Below, piece by piece: positions 8,009 to 14,251 of a stretch of 18,548 nt of DNA. The stretch lies in assembly GCA_046262935.1 (NCBI GenBank), contig JBHELT010000035.1, forward strand, positions 1 to 18,548, written 5' to 3'. Positions within the stretch are counted from its first letter, which is position 1; every line of letters starts with the position of its first letter. Source of the stretch: JBHELT01 sp046262935 (GTDB lineage: Bacteria; Actinomycetota; CADDZG01; JAHWKV01). The position numbers and the translations under genes were made by a program. A model generated the notes under the pieces. That model ran no database searches. It was not told the origin of the DNA and worked only from the letters and a program-made list of their open reading frames with translations.

Positions 8009-8709
8009 CCGACGAAGACCAACGCAAATTGATGCGGTATGTGTTCTACAAGGTAGACCCAGCATGGCGCGCCTTGCCAGCCGAAGACCGCAGCTTGCAC
8101 AAGAAGGAATTGGCAGCGGTCGTAGCAGATGCATCGTGTGAGGTGTACCCATACTCGACGGTGGGATTGAGGGGCGATGTTGACTTCGGACTTTGGCAGA
8201 TCGCAGATTCCACCGAAGGTCATCAGTCATTGCAGGCGGCAATCAACGGGACGCAACTGGGGGCGAGACTCGAGGTGGCATATTCATATCTGGCGATGAC
8301 TCGAAAATCTCAATACCTCAAAGGACACAAACACGAGGGACAGGAGTTCGAGTTACCCATATCGCCCAAGGGGAATAAGTATCTGTTCGTCTACCCCATG
8401 GACAAAAAGCGCGAGTGGTACCGGCTCGACTTCGAAGCGCGCCGCAAAGTGATGGGTGAGCATTTCCGCGTAGGGCACAAGTATCCCAATGTCACCATCC
8501 ATACCGGTTACTCATTCGGTATCGACGATCAAGAATTCGTCGTTGCATTCGAAGGCGAAAGCCTCGGTGAGTTCCTAGACTTGGTCGAGGAACTCAGGGG
8601 CTCGGAGTCTTCGAGTTTCACCGCCCGCGACGTGCCGATATTCACCTGCGTGAAAACACCACTCGAAAAGATCCTCGACCAACTCGACGGAACGAACCCA
8701 TCCGCATAA
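8005..8709 (+). CDS. hemQ: Coproheme decarboxylase HemQ (ChdC), chlorite dismutase-like fold
   Basis: Catalyses the last step of the coproporphyrin-dependent pathway, oxidative decarboxylation of two propionates of coproheme to give heme b, using peroxide. The 234-aa protein has the HemQ motif YPMDKKREWY, in which the tyrosine (Y130) matches the radical-forming catalytic Tyr (Tyr145 in the Geobacillus enzyme). H153 in GEHFRVGH aligns with the axial heme histidine. GYSFGIDDQEFVVAFE and the C-terminal RDVPIFTCVK are also family features. The loop between YPMxK and WY is about four residues shorter than in Firmicutes enzymes, as I recall them. A true chlorite dismutase is unlikely because of the YPM motif and the hem context. 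It overlaps hemL by 4 nt. Confidence 0.95.
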   Translation: MTDEDQRKLMRYVFYKVDPAWRALPAEDRSLHKKELAAVVADASCEVYPYSTVGLRGDVDFGLWQIADSTEGHQSLQAAINGTQLGARLEVAYSYLAMTRKSQYLKGHKHEGQEFELPISPKGNKYLFVYPMDKKREWYRLDFEARRKVMGEHFRVGHKYPNVTIHTGYSFGIDDQEFVVAFEGESLGEFLDLVEELRGSESSSFTARDVPIFTCVKTPLEKILDQLDGTNPSA

Positions 8710-8743
8710 CCGGCTCAAGGGCCACAACAGAAGGAGACAGCAG

Positions 8744-9043
8744 ATGCTGAAGATGTATGTCCTGTACAAGGCCCCCGACGACGCTGAAGCGTTCGAGGCA
8801 CGCTATATCGACGGGCATCTGCCCATCGTCAGGGGATACGGCAACGTGAAAGACACCACGTTCTCGAAGGTGACAAGAACACTGGTCGGCGACTTCCCCT
8901 ATTCATACATATTCACTGGAACCTGGGCAGACAAAGATGGCTGGAAGGCCGATCTCAATTCCGAACTCGCTCAGAAGGCCACCGAAGATGCCAAGTCGTT
9001 CGCCCCAGACTTCGATGTTGTGGTTGTGGAAGAACTGGCTTGA
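8744..9043 (+). CDS. EthD-family-like small dimeric alpha/beta-barrel protein
   Basis: Exact function unknown. The 99-aa protein opens with a beta-strand (KMYVLYKAPDD), followed by a helix and YIDGHLPIVRGYG. This matches the EthD pattern F-x(3)-Y-x(2)-x-H-x-P-[LI]-V-R with the conserved histidine at H25. A second half, YIFTGTWADKDGWKADL, ends in a short strand. Size and pattern fit a ferredoxin-like dimeric alpha/beta barrel, the superfamily that also contains HemQ, IsdG-type heme monooxygenases and antibiotic-biosynthesis monooxygenases. RBS AAGGAG at 8731-8736 precedes the ATG by 7 nt. The stop overlaps the start of the downstream ABC ATPase (TTGA). Position after hemQ suggests, without proving, a role near heme or quinone chemistry. 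Confidence 0.75.
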   Translation: MLKMYVLYKAPDDAEAFEARYIDGHLPIVRGYGNVKDTTFSKVTRTLVGDFPYSYIFTGTWADKDGWKADLNSELAQKATEDAKSFAPDFDVVVVEELA

Positions 9044-9759
9044 CCCAAGTTATCGAAGCAACACTTCTCGAGAAGGAGTATCGCTCAGGCGTCAAGGCGC
9101 TCGATGGACTAAACATCGCGGTAGCGTCAGGCGAGATCTTCGGGCTTCTCGGCCCCAACGGGGCCGGGAAGACAACCTTCGTGAAGTGCCTTCTCGGTCT
9201 GATCGAACCGACTGGGGGCCAGATCCTGCTGAACGGCAAACGACCATCGCATGAGAACGCCAGGCGAGAGGTGGGCTTCTCTCCGGAGATCCCTCATTTC
9301 CCTTCGTTCTTAACAGCCATCGAGGTGATGCGGTTCCATTCCAAGCTCATCCCGGCCGACCCCAACTCACGGGACGAACAGCTCGGCGCTTTGCTGGAGG
9401 AAGCTGAGCTAAGTGATGTCAAACAGAAGGTTGGCAGTTTCTCTAAAGGGATGTTGCGGCGACTGGCCATGGCGCAAGCATTGATCGGCGAGCCAACTCT
9501 GCTCGTCCTCGACGAGCCAACTGCCGACCTCGATCCGATCGGTCGCAGAGACGTGCGCAACAAGCTGGAAGCACTGAAGAGCAAAGGCACCACGATCTTG
9601 CTGAACTCGCACCTGTTGTCAGAGGTAGAACGCCTGTGCGACAGGGTGGCGGTGATACATAAAGGCAAACTCCTTGCTATGGGTTCGGTCGACGAACTCG
9701 TCCCTGAAGGCAAAGATCTCGAGTCGGTCTTCATCGACTTGATCGAGAGGGCCGGATGA
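9040..9759 (+). CDS. ABC transporter ATP-binding protein, ABC-2 exporter type
   Basis: Cytoplasmic ATPase that powers the membrane protein encoded next. All nucleotide-binding motifs are visible in the 239-aa protein. These are Walker A GPNGAGKT (38-45), the signature FSKGM in place of LSGGQ as is common in CcmA/NosF/NatA-type ATPases, Walker B LLVLDEPTADLDP, and the switch histidine in LLNSHLLSEVE. The start is TTG at 9040, overlapping the EthD-like stop as TTGA; no in-frame ATG precedes Walker A. The stop overlaps the permease start by 4 nt (ATGA). Substrate cannot be read from the sequence. Adjacency to the heme operon makes export of a heme-related or redox-related cargo a guess worth testing. 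Confidence 0.93.
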   Translation: MTQVIEATLLEKEYRSGVKALDGLNIAVASGEIFGLLGPNGAGKTTFVKCLLGLIEPTGGQILLNGKRPSHENARREVGFSPEIPHFPSFLTAIEVMRFHSKLIPADPNSRDEQLGALLEEAELSDVKQKVGSFSKGMLRRLAMAQALIGEPTLLVLDEPTADLDPIGRRDVRNKLEALKSKGTTILLNSHLLSEVERLCDRVAVIHKGKLLAMGSVDELVPEGKDLESVFIDLIERAG

Positions 9760-10574
9760 AGGCCATCGCAGTTATCGCTGGCTATACGTTGTGTGAACAC
9801 TCGCGGCGCAAACTCATCGCTTTCTTCGCGATCGCTTCTTTGGTATTAACGTTAGCGCTTGGCTATCTGGTGCTTCGCAATTCCGACACCGGCGGCGTGT
9901 TCGGTGCGGGGGGACTACTAGTAAACGCCGGAGTCACGAGCGTTTTCCAATTATTCATTCTGCTTGCCGCCCTAGCCGTTTCGATGGGCAACATCGGGGC
10001 CCCCTTCGCGAACGGAGAAGCACAAGTGGTACTCGCCAGGCCGGTGTCGCGCGCGCAATATGCCCTCGGCCGCCTCAGTGCCAGCTGGTTGATCGTGATC
10101 GCCCTGGCGGTCCTGATGCTGCTTGAAACCGAGGCCGTTCGGGTCGCAGGGCATGTGGGTTGGAGTTCCGGATACGTTGCACATTGGGCATCGTCAGCAT
10201 TCAACGCGATGGTCGTAACGACGATCACAACCATCCTTTCCATCTACTTTTCAACGCCGGTGATCGCGGCGGTTCTCGGATACGTTGCCCAGACGATCGC
10301 TGGTGGGGTTGGGCTCCTGGAGGGCCTGGCCAGGGCAGGGATCATCAAAGGGTTCCTGGCCACGTCAGTGAGGGTCACCTGGTACGTATTTCCCAAGTTC
10401 TTGAACTCGCCGCTCACGGTCAAGGGGGCCGCCGGCGCCAGCAGAGCGGGGGCAGGCTTGACGGAGGCGCTAAGCACCCTCACCAACTCTCCCGGGCTCA
10501 TCGCGTGGGCCTTTGCCTATCTGGTCGGATTGGTGCTGCTCACCCTGTTCCTCGTTTCCAAACGAGAAATCTAA
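9756..10574 (+). CDS. ABC-2 type transporter permease
   Basis: Integral membrane partner of the ATPase before it. The 272-aa protein shows six hydrophobic segments, at about residues 19-40, 58-79, 109-128, 150-168, 170-192 and 248-268. A short basic N-terminus (SRRKL) and a terminal KREI suggest cytoplasmic ends. The loop after segment 2 has PFANGEAQVVLARPVSRAQY, the ARPVSR-type cytoplasmic motif typical of NosY/ABC-2 permeases of this size. Translation is coupled to the ATPase by ATGA. The gene ends the unit: an AT-rich gap with a T-rich run and a new promoter follow. No substrate-binding protein is adjacent, consistent with an exporter. Confidence 0.9.
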   Translation: MKAIAVIAGYTLCEHSRRKLIAFFAIASLVLTLALGYLVLRNSDTGGVFGAGGLLVNAGVTSVFQLFILLAALAVSMGNIGAPFANGEAQVVLARPVSRAQYALGRLSASWLIVIALAVLMLLETEAVRVAGHVGWSSGYVAHWASSAFNAMVVTTITTILSIYFSTPVIAAVLGYVAQTIAGGVGLLEGLARAGIIKGFLATSVRVTWYVFPKFLNSPLTVKGAAGASRAGAGLTEALSTLTNSPGLIAWAFAYLVGLVLLTLFLVSKREI

Positions 10575-10603
10575 GGTTTCTTTTTCTTTTTTATAAACTG
10601 TTA

Positions 10604-10632
10604 TTGCTATTTCCGTAAGTTCTTCTTACACT
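10604..10632 (+). promoter_or_regulatory. Sigma70-type promoter of the SHOCT-like/DUF2089 unit
   Basis: A -35 TTGCTA (10604-10609) and a -10 TACACT (10627-10632) are separated by exactly 17 nt. Expected transcription start is near 10639-10640, about 26 nt before the ATG. The region just upstream (10577-10603) is far more AT-rich than the rest of the window, with T runs that could act as an UP-like element or help end transcription of the permease gene. The match is by eye. Confidence 0.55.
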
Positions 10633-10653
10633 GCCTCCAAGTCACCCACCCCT

Positions 10654-10661
10654 AAGGAGGT
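10654..10661 (+). promoter_or_regulatory. Near-perfect Shine-Dalgarno, AAGGAGGT
   Basis: Eight bases complementary to the 16S 3' end lie 4 nt before the ATG at 10666, the strongest ribosome binding site in the window. With the promoter just upstream it suggests a highly translated first gene. Confidence 0.75.
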
Positions 10662-10665
10662 CCCC

Positions 10666-11589
10666 ATGGACATCGATACCGACGATTCCAAGCGCAAGAT
10701 CCTCGAGATGGTCGCTCAGAAGCAGATCAGCATCGACGAGGCAGCCAGACTCCTCGAAGCCCTCAAGGGCGACGGGCCAAACGACCCGGATGGGCCCAGA
10801 GTACAAAAGCGTGTGGAGATCCGAACGATCCAACAAGACCACGATGATGGCCCAGTCACATCGGTGAGGGTCGTTGGCACTTTCCAGGCTCTTCGCGTCG
10901 TCGGCGACCCGTCCGTTCAGGGGGCCGTTGGTGAAGGTGAGTTTCACAAGGTCCGCGAGGAAGATGGCACCCTGATCTTCGAAGAGAGCCAAGACGAAAA
11001 TGGCGACAGCTTCATGCTCTTTGGCCCAAGGAACATGCGACGCACTCGTGTGATGCAGGAAGATGACGACGACGGCGACTTGTCTTTCAGCCGGAGGAGC
11101 AAACAAGTCCGCTTCAGTGTAGGCCGTCACTTCCAGATGGGTGACGGAAGACCCCCGGCCCTTCGCATCCGCATGAATCCCGACCTTCCGCTCGAGATCG
11201 ACATGACAGCTGGCAGCGCCCGAGTCAACGGCGTTCACGGCCCCATAACCGCCAACCTAACCGCGGGAACTGGCAGGTTCGAAGATGTTCAAAGTCCCAT
11301 CAAGATCGGCGTCGATGCAGGATCGTTGAACATCAAGGGCGTATTCGATCGAGGTGACTCCGAGATTCGTTGCACGGCCGGTAAGGTACGCGTGCAGTTG
11401 GAACAAGGATCCGACGTTCAGATCAAGGCCAAGGCCACGCTGGGTCGGATCAGCCTTCCTGATGAGAGCGGCAAAGACGCCGACTGGCAGGGCGTTGGCA
11501 GCGGGAAGCGTGAGGTGACGATAGGCCAGGGCAAAGCAAGACTCGACATCGAAGCGACAACGGGGTCGGTCAGTGTGGAAACCGCCTGA
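10666..11589 (+). CDS. SHOCT-like / DUF4097-type beta-repeat protein (YvlB-like)
   Basis: Function unknown. The N-terminus (about residues 10-33) is KILEMVAQKQISIDEAARLLEA, the short helical SHOCT-like motif seen in YvlB-type proteins. A middle part (about 60-150) is charged, with an acidic DEDDDDGD-like run near residues 131-138. The C-terminal half (about 165-307) consists of short repeating strands such as DMTAGSARVNGVHGPI, NLTAGTGRFEDV, GVDAGSLNIKGV and ATTGSVSVETA. This is the right-handed beta-helix pattern of the DUF4097 putative-adhesin family. No signal peptide or membrane segment is seen, so it is probably cytoplasmic or needs a partner for envelope association. The stop overlaps the next ATG by one base (TGATG), and that protein carries a similar helical motif. 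Confidence 0.8.
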   Translation: MDIDTDDSKRKILEMVAQKQISIDEAARLLEALKGDGPNDPDGPRVQKRVEIRTIQQDHDDGPVTSVRVVGTFQALRVVGDPSVQGAVGEGEFHKVREEDGTLIFEESQDENGDSFMLFGPRNMRRTRVMQEDDDDGDLSFSRRSKQVRFSVGRHFQMGDGRPPALRIRMNPDLPLEIDMTAGSARVNGVHGPITANLTAGTGRFEDVQSPIKIGVDAGSLNIKGVFDRGDSEIRCTAGKVRVQLEQGSDVQIKAKATLGRISLPDESGKDADWQGVGSGKREVTIGQGKARLDIEATTGSVSVETA

Positions 11590-11987
11590 TGCCGCGACTC
11601 AACCAAGCACCGAGGGCCTGTCCCGTGTGCGGCGAAAGGCTCGCCTTGACCAGACTGTCTTGCGACGAATGTGGGACTGAGCTCGCAGGACACTTCCCTA
11701 CCTGCGAGTACTGTTCACTCCCACCCGATGATCGAGAGACGCTACGCGTATTTCTGTCGTCGCGCGGAAACATGAAAGAAGTCGAAAGACATCTGAACGT
11801 AAGTTACCCAACCGCTAGGGTACGATTCGATCAGATCCTGGTGAAGTTGGGTTTCGACTCGCACGGATACGAAGCTGCAAGCGAGGCCTCGAAGCAGGAA
11901 CGCGACAAGAACGAGGACGTGCTTAGAGCACTTTCCGAAGGCAGCTTGGATGTCGACGAGGCCCTCCAGAGACTCAAGGAGTCCTGA
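11589..11987 (+). CDS. DUF2089-type zinc-ribbon / HTH protein
   Basis: Probable small DNA-binding regulator. The 132-aa protein has three CxxC pairs, C11/C14, C25/C28 and C39/C42, consistent with a zinc ribbon plus a further metal site. Next comes a helix-turn-helix-like region at about 56-88 (MKEVERHLNVSYPTARVRFD, then LVKLGF). This resembles the DUF2089 family, in which the HTH governs a choice between conserved HLNxSYPTxR-like helices. The C-terminus (about 108-132) is DVLRALSEGSLDVDEALQRL, the same SHOCT-like pattern found at the start of the upstream protein. Translation is coupled by TGATG. DNA binding is inferred from the fold pattern; no operator was identified. Confidence 0.8.
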   Translation: MPRLNQAPRACPVCGERLALTRLSCDECGTELAGHFPTCEYCSLPPDDRETLRVFLSSRGNMKEVERHLNVSYPTARVRFDQILVKLGFDSHGYEAASEASKQERDKNEDVLRALSEGSLDVDEALQRLKES

Positions 11988-12011
11988 TCGACAGATAAGG
12001 GGGGTGACTAG

Positions 12012-12827
12012 GTGTCATCGAGGGCAGCAGCTAGGCTTTTACCACTCGTACTTGTTGTTGCGGTTGGTTGCGTAAGCTTTCAGCGCCACGGCTCTCTTCC
12101 CGTATCGTCCCCGGAGCCGTCGCATATGGTTGGAAACGTCACGATCACTACATCGGGTTCCGACCCCAAAGCATCGATCGACTCTGGTGTAAGAGGTGGT
12201 GATCTTGTTTTGACACTCGTCGATCAGAACAAGAATCACCCAGAGGGCATACCAGTCCAGATCCGCGGGCCCATCAACAAGACATTGCTCTCCAACAAGG
12301 ACGGGCTCGTCGAGCTCCACGGGCCTTCGGGTTCGTACGGGTTCCAGGTCATGGCCGGCTGCTCTGACAACGTGATCGTTTCGTTCGGTCAAAGCGGCAA
12401 AAGCTACGTTGTCGATGGTCGCACTGGAACCGGCATGCTTGGGGTCAGCTGGCATCGGCGAATTGGCCCAGGCGACTCGACATTCGCGTCCGAGGTTCCC
12501 CATTGGCTGGTTGGTGACATCGTGGACGTTTCTTGGGACGTCATCGATAGGTGCACGAGCTCTAAGTCACCCTCGGTCTCGGTTGACCATTACGCCTACT
12601 TGCCGAGCAGCAACGTTGAAGTGATCGGAGTCCCAACGATGAGCGTTGACGACAATGCTCAAGCACACCTAAAGGTGAGGTGCAAAACCGCGGGCCCGAT
12701 GAACCTTTATGTTTACGACCGAACCAACCCCGGCGACAAGACCGACCTGGTGACCTCGATGCTCTTCGATAGCGCAAACAAGAACGAGACCAGGGGTGAG
12801 TGCCGGAACCCCGGACCCACCCCCTGA
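12012..12827 (+). CDS. Secreted lipoprotein with Ig-like / carboxypeptidase-regulatory-like region
   Basis: Function unknown. The start is GTG at 12012 behind AAGGGGGGTGA (11997-12007). The 271-aa protein has a type II signal peptide (RAAARLLPLVLVVAVGC) with lipid-modified C20. Residues about 63-125 (LVLTLVDQNKNHPEGIPVQI, then SNKDGLVELHGPSGSYGFQV) resemble a transthyretin/Ig-like domain in which a variable polypeptide reads as V-x-I-x-G-P with an N-x-DG turn. Beyond the lipobox are four cysteines (C117, C181, C224, C264), an even number suiting two disulfides outside the membrane. The C-terminal half has another beta-rich stretch. It follows the DUF2089 gene by 24 nt, so it may be the envelope output of that unit. 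It converges with the M16 gene, 25 nt away. Confidence 0.75.
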   Translation: MSSRAAARLLPLVLVVAVGCVSFQRHGSLPVSSPEPSHMVGNVTITTSGSDPKASIDSGVRGGDLVLTLVDQNKNHPEGIPVQIRGPINKTLLSNKDGLVELHGPSGSYGFQVMAGCSDNVIVSFGQSGKSYVVDGRTGTGMLGVSWHRRIGPGDSTFASEVPHWLVGDIVDVSWDVIDRCTSSKSPSVSVDHYAYLPSSNVEVIGVPTMSVDDNAQAHLKVRCKTAGPMNLYVYDRTNPGDKTDLVTSMLFDSANKNETRGECRNPGPTP

Positions 12828-12852
12828 TCTCGATCAGTTCGTGCTAAATGGT

Positions 12853-14238
12853 TCAGTTTGTCGGTGGTTCGCCATTCTCCGGATCTTCGATGACAGCAAC
12901 CGTTCCGAATTCTGCATCGACCAAAGGCTGATGCAGTTTCTCAGCGTCACCAACAACCACGATGACCAATCCATCGGGCTCGATGTACTCGGCCGCGGCA
13001 GCTGCGTCTTCGAGAGTAACGCCTTCGATGGCCTCACGGGAACCCTCGTAGTAGTTGTCGGGCAGCCCGAAAGTAACAAGCGTTGAGATGGCGTTGGCGA
13101 TCGATTGCGGACTCTCGTATTGCCGAGCGAAAGAACCCAGGAGGAATGATCGAACGTCACTGAGCTCTTCTTCGGTTATCCCACCATCACGCAATCCCTG
13201 AAGCACCTCCACCACATCGGCGATGGCGTCGATCGTGACATCGGTATCGACAGCGGTTGAGATACGGAACGGTCCGGCCTGCCTTCTGAAATCGAAGCTC
13301 GAAGTGATGCCGTAGGTGTATCCCTTCTCCTCGCGCAACTTCATATTGAGGCGCGAGCCGAATAACCCTCCTAGGGCCGTGGCCACGAATACAAGTGGGG
13401 TGTACTCGGGAACAAGCCGTGAAACACCGATGTGTCCGATCATGAGATGCGACTGTTCGGCGTCAACGCGGTCGACCAGGATCACCGTGTTCTGCTGAGG
13501 CGTTCCCCGAACAACGAGCTCGGGACGCGGAGCCTCTTTGCCCTTCCAACCGCCGAACAGTTTTTCCCCGATCTTCGCCAGTGGGTACTCATCTAGGTCA
13601 CCGACCACCACCAACGCTGAAGAACCCGGGGTTGCCATGGTGTCGTAGTACTTCTTGATGGCCTTTTTGCCGAGCTGGGCAACGCTCCAATAACTGCCGT
13701 GAGCGGGCCGGTAGTAGGCCGAATCCGAGGTATAAGCGGCGCGATCGAAGGCTATCGAGGCACGCGACGCGGCCGACGAGTAGTCCTGCAGCACGCCTGC
13801 CATCCTTTGGTCCCTGAGCCTGTCAACGTCCCTGGTCGGGAACTCAGGCGTGAGGACGGCTTCGGCAAGAAGTTCCATAGCAGTTTCCATCCGGTTGCGC
13901 GGAGCGGTCAGATTCACGCGAAAGGTGTCCCAGTTGCAGCCAACGCCGATCTGAGCGCCAAGGCTCTCCAGCGCGTTAGCAAAGGCTGGCCCCTTGTGGC
14001 GTTCGGTCCCCTCGAGAAGAGACCGGACCGCTAAGTTGGCGGCGCCGTACTGCCCATCGACCTCGTTCTGCGCTCCGGCATCGATCACGATCTGGGCGGT
14101 CGCGAGTAGTTGGCCCGGGCTGTGGGCCGACAATACCTTGAGGCCATTATCGAGATCGTTGCGATTCACCTTTGGAAAGTCCCACGCTGGGGGCGCACCA
14201 AGGGCTGGTCTCTTTGAAGCTGTGGCTGTTGGTGACAT
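12853..14238 (-). CDS. M16 peptidase family protein, non-catalytic subunit
   Basis: Partner of the upstream M16 protease. The 461-aa protein has the two-domain M16 layout (about 25-235 and 240-440). The zinc motif is destroyed: where HxxEH should stand, the sequence GAANLAVRSLLEGT has N68, V71 and R72 for His, Glu and His. The C-terminal domain keeps the substrate-binding motif, LGGLFGSRLNMKLREEKG followed by YTYG, whose Arg and Tyr hold the peptide backbone in known heterodimers. ATG at 14238 is chosen over the TTG one codon earlier, because AGGAGG at 14244-14249 lies 5 nt from it. The stop of the catalytic gene is 13 nt upstream. Together they likely form an alpha-beta clamshell protease; no signal peptide is evident, so the enzyme is probably cytoplasmic. 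Confidence 0.9.
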   Translation of the reverse strand: MSPTATASKRPALGAPPAWDFPKVNRNDLDNGLKVLSAHSPGQLLATAQIVIDAGAQNEVDGQYGAANLAVRSLLEGTERHKGPAFANALESLGAQIGVGCNWDTFRVNLTAPRNRMETAMELLAEAVLTPEFPTRDVDRLRDQRMAGVLQDYSSAASRASIAFDRAAYTSDSAYYRPAHGSYWSVAQLGKKAIKKYYDTMATPGSSALVVVGDLDEYPLAKIGEKLFGGWKGKEAPRPELVVRGTPQQNTVILVDRVDAEQSHLMIGHIGVSRLVPEYTPLVFVATALGGLFGSRLNMKLREEKGYTYGITSSFDFRRQAGPFRISTAVDTDVTIDAIADVVEVLQGLRDGGITEEELSDVRSFLLGSFARQYESPQSIANAISTLVTFGLPDNYYEGSREAIEGVTLEDAAAAAEYIEPDGLVIVVVGDAEKLHQPLVDAEFGTVAVIEDPENGEPPTN

Positions 14239-14243
14239 CAAAT

Positions 14244-14249
14244 CCTCCT
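14244..14249 (-). promoter_or_regulatory. Ribosome binding site of the non-catalytic M16 gene
   Basis: AGGAGG on the - strand sits between the catalytic M16 stop (14252) and the ATG at 14238, with 5 nt spacing. It decides the ATG over the in-frame TTG at 14241. Confidence 0.75.
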
Positions 14250-14251
14250 AG

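Noticed and set aside
8005..8709. True chlorite dismutase instead of HemQ
   Set aside because: The YPMxKxR motif with its tyrosine and the position at the end of a hem operon fit coproheme decarboxylase; no perchlorate genes are nearby.
10564..10592. AGAAA/TTTCT stem plus T-rich run as an intrinsic terminator for the permease gene
   Set aside because: Only a 5-bp AT-rich stem; too weak to call, although the T-rich run may still slow or end transcription.
12824..12837. Palindrome CTGATC-TC-GATCAG between the convergent genes, as a bidirectional terminator
   Set aside because: Loop too short for a normal hairpin, modest stem, no T-tract on either side, and it includes the stop codon of the lipoprotein gene. 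Probably chance.
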